The notes beneath the pieces were generated by a model. That model saw nothing but the letters and a program-made list of their open reading frames with translations. It made no database searches and was not told the DNA's origin. A stretch of DNA of 64,000 nt from Acidimicrobiia bacterium. Lineage in GTDB: Bacteria; Actinomycetota; Acidimicrobiia; Acidimicrobiales; Aldehydirespiratoraceae. The translations under genes and the position numbers were made by a program. The stretch covers positions 1 through 64,000 of the forward strand of contig JAJEHD010000010.1 of assembly GCA_022819505.1 (NCBI GenBank), read 5' to 3'. Shown here piece after piece: positions 32,516 to 41,761 of the stretch (position 1 is the first letter of the stretch; each line of letters begins with the position of its first letter).

Positions 32516-32874
32516 CAAGCCCTCCTCCCGGCCCCTCAGTGGAGAGGGCGGATGCTCTAGACGACACGCTGGCGCGCATGTTCTCCGTCGAGCGGCACCC
32601 AAGCGGGACGCGCCCCTCACGGTCAGACTTTGAGACGCATTGTTGGCCCGCGCTAGAGGTAGCGCTGCGATCGTCATGGTTGAGCGCAGGGCCTGTCGAT
32701 GAGGAGTACCCCCAAGTACGGGAGATCCTGATGCGCTCGGTTCACCCCGCCTTCCCACCCGCACGTATCGTGTTCGTCATGGAGTCGCCGCATGAGCAGG
32801 CCTCAGGGAGGTTGATCGCCATCGGCATCGACTTCGACTGGGGATTTGAGTGGTCTGACGATGCCGGCGACTAG
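32512..32874 (+). CDS. Unknown partner of the Panacea protein, candidate toxin
   Basis: A 120-residue protein starting from GTG 32512, overlapping the Panacea stop by 4 bases. It has a disordered start, a helical SDFETHCWPALEVALRSSWL and a strand ARIVFVMESPHE; the last 20 residues (GIDFDWGFEWSDDAGD) are acidic. I do not recognise a family. Its position makes it the presumed toxin of a PanAT pair. No membrane segment and no known nuclease or synthetase motif can be seen. Confidence 0.6.
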   Translation: MTSPPPGPSVERADALDDTLARMFSVERHPSGTRPSRSDFETHCWPALEVALRSSWLSAGPVDEEYPQVREILMRSVHPAFPPARIVFVMESPHEQASGRLIAIGIDFDWGFEWSDDAGD

Positions 32875-32916
32875 TTCACAAGCCTCCTGCCTGCAGCGAT
32901 GGTGGTGGTCCAGAGA

Positions 32917-33141
32917 ATGGCTGATGCGATGACGACCTGTTCGGTGACCTACCGCAGGGATCCTGGTGACGACGCCTGGCTTGTGGAGGTGGAGGGTATG
33001 CCCGACGTATGCACGTTCGGCCGGACCCTGGAGGAAGCCGCAGTCAACGCCTGTGAGGCGATCGCGGTGACGGCGGATATCGAAGAATCCGAGGTTGAAC
33101 TCAATGAGCACTTCGCCGTGGGCGGCCTAGACCTGGTCTAG
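32917..33141 (+). CDS. HicB-like (partial RNase H fold) protein, without HicA
   Basis: A 74-residue protein with TCSVTYRRDPGDDAWLVEVEGMPDVCTFGRTLEEAAVNACEAI, the strand-strand-helix of HicB antitoxins. No HicA gene is found on either side within 300 bp. Starts at ATG 32917 or 32929 are both possible; ribosome-binding support is weak. It may be a lone HicB acting as a regulator, or the remnant of a lost pair. The Panacea pair lies just before it. Confidence 0.65.
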   Translation: MADAMTTCSVTYRRDPGDDAWLVEVEGMPDVCTFGRTLEEAAVNACEAIAVTADIEESEVELNEHFAVGGLDLV

Positions 33142-33163
33142 TCAGGCAACAAGGCCGGCGTCG

Positions 33164-34018
33164 TCAGAGCGTGGTTGGTCGGTTTGTGAATCGCTGGGCG
33201 GTGGGGCTGTAGAACCAGCCGCCGCCGGCTTTGGTCCCGCCGTCGACGGGGATGTTGTGGCCGGTGACGAAGCTCGACATGTCCGACGCCAGGAACAGCG
33301 CCACACGGGCCTGGTCGGCGGGCCACCCGAGGCGACCCACCGGAGCCCATGACTCCCACAGCGTCTCGTGCTCGTCGTGCCCGCCGATGTAGTCGACCTG
33401 TGGGGTCTGGGTCAGGTCTGTGCCGATCCCGTTGGCCCGGATGCCTCGGCGGCCGTAGCCAGCCGCCAGCGACGTGGTGAAGTGGGCGACCGCGGCCTTC
33501 ATGGCCGCGTACACGGGCTCGCCGGGGAACCCGCGCATGCCCTCGACCGAGTGCACGTTCACGATCGATCCGCCGCCGCGCTCGATCATCGAGTTGAGGA
33601 AGGCTCGGGTGACCGCCACCACATGCCAGAAGTTCACGCGGTACATGGCCTCCCACGACTCCGGGTCGGACTCGTGGAACCGCACGAGCGGCCGGTAGTC
33701 GCCGACGTTGTTGACCAGGACGTCGATGCCCCCGTGGGTGTCGAGCACCGCTTCGCAGAACTCCGCCACGCCGCCCTCGGTGCGCACGTCGACGACATGG
33801 GCACGGGCGGTCCCGCCGGCGGCCACGATGGAGCCGGTGATCTCGGCGGCCCGGTCGGCGTCGATCTCCGCGATCTCCACTGCGGCCCGATGCTCGGCGA
33901 ACAACTCGCTGATGGCCGCGCCGATTCCCGCCCCGCCGCCGGTGACGGCCGCGACCTTGCCGTCGAGCAGGCGACTCCAGTCGTCGATCTGCGGAACGTC
34001 GGAGGGATCGGTCGTCAT
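33164..34018 (-). CDS. SDR-family oxidoreductase
   Basis: A 284-residue classical short-chain dehydrogenase. The cofactor motif is VTGGGAGIGAA (TGxxxGIG), the NNVG segment follows, the catalytic serine is in NVHSVEG, and the YAAMKAA motif provides Tyr and Lys. The C-terminus is GHNIPVDGGTKAGG. It is coupled to the Rieske oxygenase by an ATGA overlap (34015-34018), so it probably dehydrogenates the diol or alcohol formed by that enzyme. Substrate unknown. Confidence 0.9.
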   Translation of the reverse strand: MTTDPSDVPQIDDWSRLLDGKVAAVTGGGAGIGAAISELFAEHRAAVEIAEIDADRAAEITGSIVAAGGTARAHVVDVRTEGGVAEFCEAVLDTHGGIDVLVNNVGDYRPLVRFHESDPESWEAMYRVNFWHVVAVTRAFLNSMIERGGGSIVNVHSVEGMRGFPGEPVYAAMKAAVAHFTTSLAAGYGRRGIRANGIGTDLTQTPQVDYIGGHDEHETLWESWAPVGRLGWPADQARVALFLASDMSSFVTGHNIPVDGGTKAGGGWFYSPTAQRFTNRPTTL

Positions 34019-35355
34019 GAGGGCTCGGTGCCGCCGGGCTCCAGCCCGAGGAAGAGTTCCAGATGCCGGTTCATGTTGATGATGCGGCACTCCTCGCTCG
34101 ACAGAACTACGTGTCTAATGCCGGGCTGGTGCAAGCCGGTCTGCATGGTGCGGATCACGCTCAGGTCCTGGTTGAGCACGAATCCGAAGTCGGCCTGGTC
34201 CAGCGGCACGGTGACATGGACCGGCGACGACGCCGGGGCGCCGGCTGACGGCGCTCGATCCAGTTGGATTATCGCCAGCTCGGCCTCGTCGGGGCTCGGG
34301 CCGGGCCGGGCCGTCATCACGGTGAACAGGTCGGCGCTGACCAGCACCGTGGTGCTGGGGAACAGGTTGTACTGGCTGAGGCTCGTGATCTGGGCGGTGT
34401 CGTAGCCCGACAGGTCCACGCCCAGCGTCGCCTGGTGGTCGCGGATCTTCTGGGCGATCACGTCGCGGAGGGTCAGGCCGTCCGGGACGTCGGGGGTTGG
34501 GCACCGATCCTTGTAGTCCGGTCCCATGCGGCCGCCCTGGGTAATCACGAACGCGTCCCACACGTCCTGGTCGTCCACCTCGCGACCCAGTCGGGGGCTG
34601 GGCACCCCGTAGTCCTGGTAGGACGCGCTGTGGCGGTCCCAGATCCGCTGCGGAGCGTTGACGTCGTCGATGCTGGCCAGCATCTCCCGGTGCAGTCCCT
34701 GCACATGGTAGGTCTCCGAGAAGCCGTCGGCGACCACCTTCCAGTTGCAGTTCACCGGCGTCACAGTGGAGTAGGCGCCCCGGAACTCGTCCAGCCCGGC
34801 CCAGGCGATGTCGTCAGCGACGCCCTCCAGCCAGTCGTAGAGCGGTTCGGCGTCGAGGTCCAGGTTCACGAACACGAGCCGAGCCCAGGTGTCCACCCGC
34901 ACCGGCACCAGCGACAGCTCATCGGTGCGCAGCACGCCGAAACCCCGGCGCGACGGCACCTCGCGCAGCCGGCCGGAGAGATCCCACGCCCAGCGGTGGT
35001 AGGGGCAGCGCAGCTCGCCGGCGCCGGTGCCGGAGCCCATGCAGATGGTGTTGCCCCGGTGGCGGCAGACGTTCTGGAACCCCCGCAGCACACCGTCGTC
35101 GCCCCGCACCAGCACCACCGAGTAGCGGCCCAGCCGGTGCTCGAACCAGTCGCCCGGATTGGGGACGTGATCCACCGTGCAGGCCACGTGCCACACCCTG
35201 GGCCACAGCCGGGCGTGCTCCAGCTCGGCGAAGGAGGCCGAGATGTAGCGTTCGACCGGGATTCTCGCGGGGGCCTCGGCGGCCAGCGGGGAGGTAGTGA
35301 CCGCGGTGCCCAGAATCTCAGTCCCGCCCGGCGGGGCGGCATCGCCCATGCCCAC
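34015..35355 (-). CDS. Rieske-type ring-hydroxylating oxygenase, alpha subunit
   Basis: A 446-residue Rieske non-heme iron oxygenase. The Rieske cluster motif CxH...CxxH is in CRHRGNTICMG and CPYHRWAWDLSG (about 96-130). The mononuclear iron site follows in DGFSETYHVQGLHREML, with the two histidines and, further on, an acidic ligand. A beta-subunit gene is not adjacent, so this is probably an alpha-only enzyme (steroid, carnitine or choline-type monooxygenases are examples). It is the first gene of the operon with the SDR. The substrate is unknown. Confidence 0.9.
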   Translation of the reverse strand: MGMGDAAPPGGTEILGTAVTTSPLAAEAPARIPVERYISASFAELEHARLWPRVWHVACTVDHVPNPGDWFEHRLGRYSVVLVRGDDGVLRGFQNVCRHRGNTICMGSGTGAGELRCPYHRWAWDLSGRLREVPSRRGFGVLRTDELSLVPVRVDTWARLVFVNLDLDAEPLYDWLEGVADDIAWAGLDEFRGAYSTVTPVNCNWKVVADGFSETYHVQGLHREMLASIDDVNAPQRIWDRHSASYQDYGVPSPRLGREVDDQDVWDAFVITQGGRMGPDYKDRCPTPDVPDGLTLRDVIAQKIRDHQATLGVDLSGYDTAQITSLSQYNLFPSTTVLVSADLFTVMTARPGPSPDEAELAIIQLDRAPSAGAPASSPVHVTVPLDQADFGFVLNQDLSVIRTMQTGLHQPGIRHVVLSSEECRIINMNRHLELFLGLEPGGTEPS

Positions 35356-35530
35356 AATCGTGGCACACCGCTAGCGCCGACCACCCCTACCGCCTTCCGG
35401 CAAGCCCCAGAGCCGGCCGGATTGGACGCAGTAGTCACCTCCGACCCCGGAGACCTAGCCCTGCTAACGGCGGCCAGCAATCGACGGATCGACGTCGTTC
35501 CCGCCTGAGCCCGCACAGCCTGAAGCGTCG

Positions 35531-36340
35531 TTAGACCACCGGTGAGAGCACGAGGGTTGCCCATTCGCCGGAGGTTCGGCGCTCGACTACGGCGAGGGGG
35601 CGCAGGAAGCCGGCGACCTGGGTGCACTGCGACGGGGAGATCCCCCCGACCGCGAGCCATCCGCCCGGCGACACGCGGGCCACGAGCTCAGGCGCCAGCT
35701 CGACGATCCCTGCCCGGGCGATGTTGGCCACCACCACGTCGAAGGTGCCTTCGATCCCACTCACTGGACTCAGTGTCGCCTCCAAGCGGTCGTCCAGGCC
35801 ATTGATCCCGGCGTTGCGCCGGGCCGCTTCGACGGCATCCGGGTCGACGTCAACCGCCACCGCGCTGGCGGCGCCGAGCCTGAGGGCGCACAGTCCGAGT
35901 ACGCCGCTCCCGCAGCCCACGTCGAGGACCCGCTCCCCGCCGGCGATCCGATCGGCTAGTGCCTCGATGATCTGGGCGGTCGTGGGATGGCGGCCGTCGC
36001 CGAAGCCGCCCGGACCGAGCTCGACCAGGCCCGCAAGACCCCGTCGATCGTGCTCCGACCACGCCCGGCACACGGTGATCCGCCCGTCGAACGTGATCGG
36101 GCGGGTGTCTCGCAGCCACGTCTTGAGCGCGACGCCCCCGTCCGGCCTCAAGACGGCCATCACCCCCTCGGCGCGGAGCGACGCAACCAGGCCGGCAACG
36201 CTTCGCTCGTCCGGCATGCGGGCGAGCACCACCCGGCGGGTGTCGCTCGGTGCTGCCACGTCGATCACGCTGGCCCCGCGAGCCCGGAGCCGCTCGCACA
36301 CCCCGGCCAGTTCGTCCTCAGTGGTCGCAACCGCGATCAT
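35531..36340 (-). CDS. PrmA-like (ribosomal L11-type) methyltransferase
   Basis: The 269-residue protein has an N-terminal alpha-beta domain and a SAM-binding domain: GERVLDVGCGSGVLGLCAL (motif I) and AVAVDVDPDAVEAARRNA. It then has DVVVANIARAGIVELAPEL, the NxxA/P-type signature that favours PrmA-like enzymes (normally NILAxPL). The GFGDGRHPTTA block is the PrmA region that precedes motif I. The length is a little short for PrmA. A minus-strand leaderless promoter (36347-36352) sits before ATG 36340. Confidence 0.8.
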   Translation of the reverse strand: MIAVATTEDELAGVCERLRARGASVIDVAAPSDTRRVVLARMPDERSVAGLVASLRAEGVMAVLRPDGGVALKTWLRDTRPITFDGRITVCRAWSEHDRRGLAGLVELGPGGFGDGRHPTTAQIIEALADRIAGGERVLDVGCGSGVLGLCALRLGAASAVAVDVDPDAVEAARRNAGINGLDDRLEATLSPVSGIEGTFDVVVANIARAGIVELAPELVARVSPGGWLAVGGISPSQCTQVAGFLRPLAVVERRTSGEWATLVLSPVV

Positions 36341-36346
36341 CACGAC

Positions 36347-36352
36347 ACGATA
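36347..36352 (-). promoter_or_regulatory. -10 box of a leaderless promoter
   Basis: On the minus strand TATCGT lies 6 nt before ATG 36340. Confidence 0.5.
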
Positions 36353-36383
36353 TGTTCGACCTGCCGGCGAGCCGGGAGACACC

Positions 36384-36689
36384 ATGACCGAGAGCCACGA
36401 CCTGGGTCCCATCGGTGATCGGGTGCTGTTCGAGGACGAACAGATCCGGGTCTGGGAGATGGTGCTCGAACCGGGCGAGCGGTCGCCCATGCACCGCCAC
36501 GAGCACGACTACATCGTGGTGGTGGTGGAGGGCGACCACGTCACCGTGGAGCCGCTCGAGGCGGGCTCCAAGTCGGCGCCGGTGGTGCCGGGGCACAGCG
36601 TCTTCCTGCGCAAGGGCGGCACGGAGGTGGCCGTCAACTCAGGTGCGGTGCGGTACCGGGACATCCAGGTCGAGTTGCTCGACTCCTGA
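36384..36689 (+). CDS. Small cupin-domain protein
   Basis: A 101-residue single-domain cupin: the first motif is LEPGERSPMHRHEHDYIVVVVEGD (two His and Glu-type ligands) and the second VPGHSVFLRKGGTEVAVNSG. The size and motif suit a metal-bound small-molecule sensor or isomerase. GGGAG is 6 bases before ATG 36384. It is divergent from the PrmA-like gene (43 bp apart). Confidence 0.85.
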   Translation: MTESHDLGPIGDRVLFEDEQIRVWEMVLEPGERSPMHRHEHDYIVVVVEGDHVTVEPLEAGSKSAPVVPGHSVFLRKGGTEVAVNSGAVRYRDIQVELLDS

Positions 36690-36702
36690 GCCGCTGAGCC
36701 AA

Positions 36703-36708
36703 TAGCCT
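36703..36708 (+). promoter_or_regulatory. -10 box of a leaderless promoter
   Basis: TAGCCT lies 7 nt before GTG 36716. Confidence 0.5.
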
Positions 36709-36715
36709 CGGCGCG

Positions 36716-37756
36716 GTGCGAGCCGCCGTCTACAGCGAGTTCAACGGACCCATAGCCGTCGAGGACCTGCCCGACCCGGCCGTTCCCGACGGCGGCGTGG
36801 TCATAGAGGTGCGGGCCTCCGGTCTGTGCCGCAGCGACCTCTTCGCCTGGCACGGCCACGACCCCAGCATCCCCCTGCCTCACGTACCGGGCCACGAGTT
36901 CGCGGGCGTGGTGGTTGAGGCTGGGTCGGATGTCTCGGGCTGGTCGGCCGGCGACCGGGTGATCGCCCCCTTCTGCTGTGGCTGCGGCGCCTGCGAGCAG
37001 TGCACGGCCGGCAACGAGCAGATCTGCGACAACTACTTCCTGCCCGGGTTCACCCACTGGGGCTCCTTCGCTGAGTACTGCGCCATCAACCACGCCGACA
37101 CCAACCTGGCCGCCCTTCCCGAGGCGATGTCCTACGAGCACGCTTCGATCCTGGGATGCCGCATGATCACCGCCTACCGCGCCCTGGTCGAGCGGGCCCG
37201 GCTCTCCGCCGGGGAGTGGCTGGCCGTGCACGGCTGCGGAGGGCTGGGGCTGTGCATGGTGATGGTCGGAGCGGCCGCCGGCGCCCGGGTGGTGGCCGTC
37301 GACATCGACGAGCGGGCGCTGGAACTGGCCACGGCCATGGGCGCGGCCGCCGCAGTGACCGCCGACCCTGACAACGGCCGGGCCACGGTCGGGGCGGTGC
37401 GCGACGCCACCGGCGGGGGCGCCCACGTGTCCGTCGACGCTCTCGGCAGCGCCCAGGTGGCCGCCAACTCGGTTCACTGCCTCCGCAAGCAGGGCCGCCA
37501 TGTGCAGGCCGGACTGCTGGCGGCGCGGGCCACCGCGCTGCCGCTGGCCACCGTCATCACAAAGGAGCTGGAAGTGCTGGGCACAAAGGGCATGTCGGCC
37601 CGGCGGTACCCGGACCTGATGGACCTGATCACCACCACCGGGATGGACCTCGGCCTGCTGGTGAGCCGTACCATGGGCCTCGACGATCTGCCCGAGGCCT
37701 TCGACACCATGGAGGGATTCGGCGGCCAGGGCGTGGCCGTCGTCAACCAATTCTGA
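36716..37756 (+). CDS. Zinc-dependent alcohol dehydrogenase (MDR family)
   Basis: A 346-residue medium-chain dehydrogenase. Zinc site: Cys in GLCRSDLFAWHGH, the GHE motif in VPGHEFAGVV, and the structural-zinc cysteines in CCGCGACEQCTAGNEQICDNY. The NAD(P)-binding motif is VHGCGGLGLCMVMVG. The best guess is an alcohol or polyol dehydrogenase of zinc-ADH type. GTG start with a leaderless promoter, followed by the acyl-CoA dehydrogenase gene, also with its own promoter. Confidence 0.9.
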   Translation: MRAAVYSEFNGPIAVEDLPDPAVPDGGVVIEVRASGLCRSDLFAWHGHDPSIPLPHVPGHEFAGVVVEAGSDVSGWSAGDRVIAPFCCGCGACEQCTAGNEQICDNYFLPGFTHWGSFAEYCAINHADTNLAALPEAMSYEHASILGCRMITAYRALVERARLSAGEWLAVHGCGGLGLCMVMVGAAAGARVVAVDIDERALELATAMGAAAAVTADPDNGRATVGAVRDATGGGAHVSVDALGSAQVAANSVHCLRKQGRHVQAGLLAARATALPLATVITKELEVLGTKGMSARRYPDLMDLITTTGMDLGLLVSRTMGLDDLPEAFDTMEGFGGQGVAVVNQF

Positions 37757-37795
37757 CTCTGCCGCAGAGCCGGACCCCGCAGGCAGGCGCTCCAG

Positions 37796-37801
37796 TACGC
37801 T
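37796..37801 (+). promoter_or_regulatory. -10 box of a leaderless promoter
   Basis: TACGCT lies 7 nt before GTG 37809. Confidence 0.55.
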
Positions 37802-37808
37802 GACCGCG

Positions 37809-39044
37809 GTGGCCGACGACACCGACGATGTGCTAGCCCCCGAAGAGGACGAGGCGTTCCGGGCCCGCTGCCGGGCCTTCCTCGCCGAGCACGCCACCGG
37901 CATCGACCTGGGCGGGCAGCCCGACCCCCGGGGGGAGCTGCGACTGCGGGCGGCCCAGAGATTCCAGCAGGCGCTGACCGCCGCAGGGCTGGCCGGGCTG
38001 ACCTACCCGGCCGAATACGGCGGCGCCGGGCTGACCAAGGCCCACGACAAGGCCTGGCGCGAGGAGTACAGCGCCTACCCCAACATGACCTACGACCTGC
38101 TCATCTCCCACGGGATGTGCCTGCCCATGCTGGCCGAGTACGGCAACCACGACCAGAAGTCGGCCCACCTGGCCCGCATCATCTCCGCGGAGGACGTGTG
38201 GTGCCAGATGTTCTCGGAGCCCGGAGCAGGCTCCGACGTGGCCAGCCTGCAGACCCGGGCCGAACGCGACGGCGACGAGTGGATCATCAACGGCCAGAAG
38301 GTGTGGACCACCCTGGCGCATTTGTGCTCCTACGGGATCATCATCGCCCGCACCGACCCCGACGTGCCCAAGCACGCCGGCATCTCGATGTTCATCGTCC
38401 CCATGGACTCCGAGGGGGTGGAGGTCCGGCCCATCCACCAGATCGACGGCGGCACCCACTTCAACGAAGTGTTCTTCACCGACGTGCACATCAGCGCCGC
38501 AAACCTGCTCGGCGACCTCAACAACGGCTGGCGCATGGCCACCGCCATGCTGATGTACGAGCGGGTCGCCATCGGCTCGGGAACGACCGGGGGGATATCC
38601 ACCGACCGCACCGACCGGCTGATCGAGGCGGCCCGCAAGCGGGGCCTCGACCGCGACCCGGCCCTGCGCCAGAAGCTGATGCGGCTGCACATCCTGGAGA
38701 CCTGCCTGTCGCTGGTGGCCATGCGCACCCGGGCCGAGCTCAAGGCGGGACGCACCCCGGGACCGGGCGGATCGGTCGGGAAGCTGGCCACCGTGCAGAT
38801 CGCGGACCTGCACACCGAGGTGTCCATGGCCATAGCGGGAGCCTCCGGCGTGGCCTGGGAGGACGACGCCGACGGCCACTGGCAGCGCCAGGCTCTCACG
38901 TCGCTCCAGGCCGGCATCGCCGGCGGGACTTCGGAGATCCAGCGCAACATCATCGGCGACCGGGTGCTGGGCCTGCCCCGCGACATCAGCGTCGACCGGG
39001 GCGTGCCCTTCAAAGACCTGAAGGTCGGCACCCAGACCAGCTGA
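37809..39044 (+). CDS. Acyl-CoA dehydrogenase family protein
   Basis: A 411-residue acyl-CoA dehydrogenase. Conserved parts are QMFSEPGAGSDVASLQTRA (flavin and substrate loop), INGQKVWTT, HAGISMFIVPM and the C-terminal GGTSEIQRNIIGDRVLGLP, the FAD/CoA contact. The substrate cannot be specified. GTG start from a leaderless promoter. The convergent Lrp-type regulator gene ends 12 bp downstream. Confidence 0.92.
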   Translation: MADDTDDVLAPEEDEAFRARCRAFLAEHATGIDLGGQPDPRGELRLRAAQRFQQALTAAGLAGLTYPAEYGGAGLTKAHDKAWREEYSAYPNMTYDLLISHGMCLPMLAEYGNHDQKSAHLARIISAEDVWCQMFSEPGAGSDVASLQTRAERDGDEWIINGQKVWTTLAHLCSYGIIIARTDPDVPKHAGISMFIVPMDSEGVEVRPIHQIDGGTHFNEVFFTDVHISAANLLGDLNNGWRMATAMLMYERVAIGSGTTGGISTDRTDRLIEAARKRGLDRDPALRQKLMRLHILETCLSLVAMRTRAELKAGRTPGPGGSVGKLATVQIADLHTEVSMAIAGASGVAWEDDADGHWQRQALTSLQAGIAGGTSEIQRNIIGDRVLGLPRDISVDRGVPFKDLKVGTQTS

Positions 39045-39056
39045 ATCCGCACCGGA

Positions 39057-39518
39057 CTACAGCAGGTGGCGGGTGGTCTGGTAGACGGTACGGATCGCGA
39101 AGTTGGACCGTAGCCGGGCCACGCCCGGGAGCCGGGACAGGTGCTCGTTGTGGATCCGCTCGAAGTCGCGGTGGTCCTGCACCGCGAGGTGGACCAGGTA
39201 GTCGGCGTCGCCGGCCACCAGGTGGCACGACATCACCTCGGGGCAGGCGCGGACCTCCTCCTCGAAGTGCCTCAGCGACTCCTCGCTCTGGCTGACCAGC
39301 GACACCTCCACGAACACGTCGAGGTCCCGGCCGATGGCCTCGGTGTCGAGGATCATCACGTAGCCCGCGATCACGCCTTCGGCCTCCAGCCGGCGCACCC
39401 GGCGGTAGCAGGCCGACGTCGACAGCCCCACCCGGTCAGCCAGCTCGGCGTGCGAGACCCGGCCGTCGGTCTGGAGCTCGTTGAGGATAAGACGATCGAT
39501 CGAGTCGACATCAAGCAT
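39057..39518 (-). CDS. Lrp/AsnC family regulator
   Basis: A 153-residue Lrp/AsnC protein. The winged helix is at residues 4-62 (DRLILNELQTDGRVSHAELADRVG, STSACYRRVRRLEAEGVI), and the C-terminal RAM ligand-binding domain follows (VFVEVSLVSQ, SCHLVAGDADYLVHLAV). It is divergent from alanine dehydrogenase with 134 bp between them, which is the classic arrangement for AldR-type alanine-responsive activation. ATG 39518 is chosen over the upstream frame from 39554. Confidence 0.92.
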   Translation of the reverse strand: MLDVDSIDRLILNELQTDGRVSHAELADRVGLSTSACYRRVRRLEAEGVIAGYVMILDTEAIGRDLDVFVEVSLVSQSEESLRHFEEEVRACPEVMSCHLVAGDADYLVHLAVQDHRDFERIHNEHLSRLPGVARLRSNFAIRTVYQTTRHLL

Positions 39519-39652
39519 GAGCAGTATTTTGCGCCAGAACCGCTTTTGACGCAAGAACCATAGTGCTTAGTTGAGAACTAGAACTGTTTTCGCCAGTATC
39601 TTGCCGCTACGACGCGTGTATTCTGTCTGCAGTCGCAGGTGGAGGGGTTCAC

Positions 39653-40768
39653 ATGCGAATCGGAGTTCCCAAGGAGATCAAGAGCGAGGAGCGCCGCGTC
39701 GGGCTCACCCCCGACAGCGTGCGCGAGATCTCCGACCGCGGTCACGAGGTGTACGTGGAACGGGGCGCGGGCACCGGCGCTGGTTTCGACGACGACGAGT
39801 ACAAGGGCTGCGGGGCCATCATCGTCCCCGCCGCCGAGGACCTCTTCGAGGTTGCCGAACTGATCGTCAAGGTCAAGGAGCCCCAGGCCCCCGAGCGGGC
39901 CCTGCTGAGGGCCGACCACACCCTGTTCACCTACCTCCACCTCGCCCCCGACCCCGACCAGGCCTGCGACCTGCTGGCCAGCGGGGTCACCGCCATCGCC
40001 TACGAGTCGGTGACCGACGGCAACGGCCGCCTTCCGCTGCTCGCCCCCATGTCCCAGGTAGCGGGACGCCTCGCCATCCAGGCCGGCGCCCGCTGCCTGG
40101 AGGCATCCGCCGGCGGCCGGGGGGTGCTGCTGGGCGGCGTGCCCGGAGTGGCCGCCGCGCCCGTGACCGTCATCGGCGGCGGCGTGGTCGGCACAAACGC
40201 AGTGGAGATGGCCCTCGGGCTCGGCGCCGACGTGACCGTGCTGGACCGCGACGCGAGGGTGCTGGAGTCGCTGGCCGCCCGTTTCGGCCCCGCGCTGCGC
40301 ACCCTGTACTCGAGCCCCAGCCGGCTGGCCCAAGCAGTCTTCACCGCCGACCTGGTCATCGGGGCCGTGCTGCTGCCCGGCGCACGGGCGCCCCGCCTGA
40401 TCACGAGACAGATGGTCAAGGTCATGCGGCCGGGCACAGTGATCGTGGACGTGGCCATCGACCAGGGCGGCTGCGCCGAGACCTCCAGGCCCACCACCCA
40501 CGCCGAACCGACCTACGTGGTCGACGACGTGGTCCACTACTGCGTGGCCAACATGCCGGGCGCGGTCCCGCGAACCTCCACCCAGGCACTCAACAACGCC
40601 ACCCTCCCCTACGTGATCAAGCTCGCCGACCAGGGCGTCGTCGAGGCCATCGCAGCCGACAAGGGCCTGCAGGACGGCCTCAGCGTGCGCAGAGGGCAAA
40701 TCACCGAGCCCGCGGTGGCCGACGCCCTCGACCTCCCCTACATCGCGCCCCTGGACACGCTGGGCTGA
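39653..40768 (+). CDS. ald: Alanine dehydrogenase
   Basis: The 371-residue enzyme is a full-length Ald, converting alanine to pyruvate and ammonia with NAD. It has [20 protein letters not shown] at the start, VKVKEPQ with the catalytic Lys, YLHLAPDPD with the catalytic His, the NAD-binding [19 protein letters not shown], and [23 protein letters not shown] lies 6 bases before ATG 39653. The intergenic region has an inverted repeat TTGCG/CGCAA around 39529-39554 and GTTCT-like repeats near 39575, likely Lrp-type operator sites. Confidence 0.95.
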   Translation: MRIGVPKEIKSEERRVGLTPDSVREISDRGHEVYVERGAGTGAGFDDDEYKGCGAIIVPAAEDLFEVAELIVKVKEPQAPERALLRADHTLFTYLHLAPDPDQACDLLASGVTAIAYESVTDGNGRLPLLAPMSQVAGRLAIQAGARCLEASAGGRGVLLGGVPGVAAAPVTVIGGGVVGTNAVEMALGLGADVTVLDRDARVLESLAARFGPALRTLYSSPSRLAQAVFTADLVIGAVLLPGARAPRLITRQMVKVMRPGTVIVDVAIDQGGCAETSRPTTHAEPTYVVDDVVHYCVANMPGAVPRTSTQALNNATLPYVIKLADQGVVEAIAADKGLQDGLSVRRGQITEPAVADALDLPYIAPLDTLG

Positions 40769-40803
40769 CCCCGAGCCACAGCGCGAACCCTTGATCTGGT
40801 TCG

Positions 40804-40840
40804 GCCGCCCGCCAGCCGTTCCCCCAGGCTGGCGGGCGGC
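40804..40840. terminator. Bidirectional terminator-like hairpin
   Basis: GCCGCCCGCCAGCC and GGCTGGCGGGCGGC form a perfect 14-bp stem with a 9-base loop, between the converging ald and ftsX genes. No T-tract follows, which is common in GC-rich actinobacteria. Confidence 0.75.
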
Positions 40841-40867
40841 ATCCCGCCCGACCAGCGGGGGCCGGGG

Positions 40868-41761
40868 CTAGTCGTTGATGTGCATGGCCACCGCGAGGTT
40901 CGCCCCGACGACCGCGACGCCGACTGCGATGATCAGCACCAGCAAGTTGACCTGGAACATGGCGGCGTCGTCCACCTTGAACCCGGCCAGGAGCCGCAGG
41001 CCGTCGGCGTCGCTGAACTGATCGATCACGTAGTTGCGCAGCAGCGCGTTGCTGGTCATGGCCACGGCTGCCCCCAGCAGTCCCTGCACCAGGCCCTCGA
41101 GCATGAACGGGACGCGGATGAACGCCTTGGTGGCCCCAACCAGCCGCATGATCTCGATCTCGGTCCGGCGGTTGCCGATCGCCACCGCCAGCGTGTTGAG
41201 GATCAGCAGCGTGGAGGCCGCCAGCAGGATGATCGAACCGATGAACAGCACCCGACCGGCCCGGTCCGAGAGGTTCTGGACGTCCCGGATCACATCACCG
41301 GCGAAGGTGACGGTCCGCACACCGGGGCGGCCCTTGAACTGGTCGCCCAACTCCTCCACCACGTCGGGGTCAGGGTCGATCGGCACGATCCGGTAGTACG
41401 GGGGGATGTCCTGCTCGGCGGCGATATCGAGAACTTCGGGGGTGTCCTCGAAGAAGTCCCGGAACTCCTCGTAGGAGGCCAGCCGATCGACGTACTGCCA
41501 GTCCAGCACGCCGGGGCTCTCATCGAGTTGGTTGCGAATGCCGGCGTCCTCGGCCGTCCCGACGTCGGCGTTCATCCACACGATGAACTCGACGCCGTCC
41601 TCCCAGCGGGCGGTGGCGCTGTCGACGGCTCGCTGGAACAGCAGGAAGCCGCCGAACATCGCCAGCGACACTCCCACCGTGATCACGGTGGCCACCGCCA
41701 GCAGGATGTTGCGCCACAGGTTCTGGCCCGTCTCGCGCAACACGTAGCGGAAGCTGAACAT
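40868..41761 (-). CDS. ftsX: Cell-division protein FtsX
   Basis: A 297-residue FtsX: an N-terminal cytosolic tail (MFSFRYVLRETGQNLWRN), a first membrane segment (about 19-45), a large extracellular loop (about 46-165, with DIPPYYRIVPIDPDPDVVEEL) and three further membrane segments. The loop engages cell-wall hydrolases while FtsE hydrolyses ATP. Gene order prfB-ftsE-ftsX is the actinobacterial one. The start ATG 41761 is the repeat copy of an upstream ATG and overlaps the TAA of a short leader ORF. Confidence 0.95.
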   Translation of the reverse strand: MFSFRYVLRETGQNLWRNILLAVATVITVGVSLAMFGGFLLFQRAVDSATARWEDGVEFIVWMNADVGTAEDAGIRNQLDESPGVLDWQYVDRLASYEEFRDFFEDTPEVLDIAAEQDIPPYYRIVPIDPDPDVVEELGDQFKGRPGVRTVTFAGDVIRDVQNLSDRAGRVLFIGSIILLAASTLLILNTLAVAIGNRRTEIEIMRLVGATKAFIRVPFMLEGLVQGLLGAAVAMTSNALLRNYVIDQFSDADGLRLLAGFKVDDAAMFQVNLLVLIIAVGVAVVGANLAVAMHIND

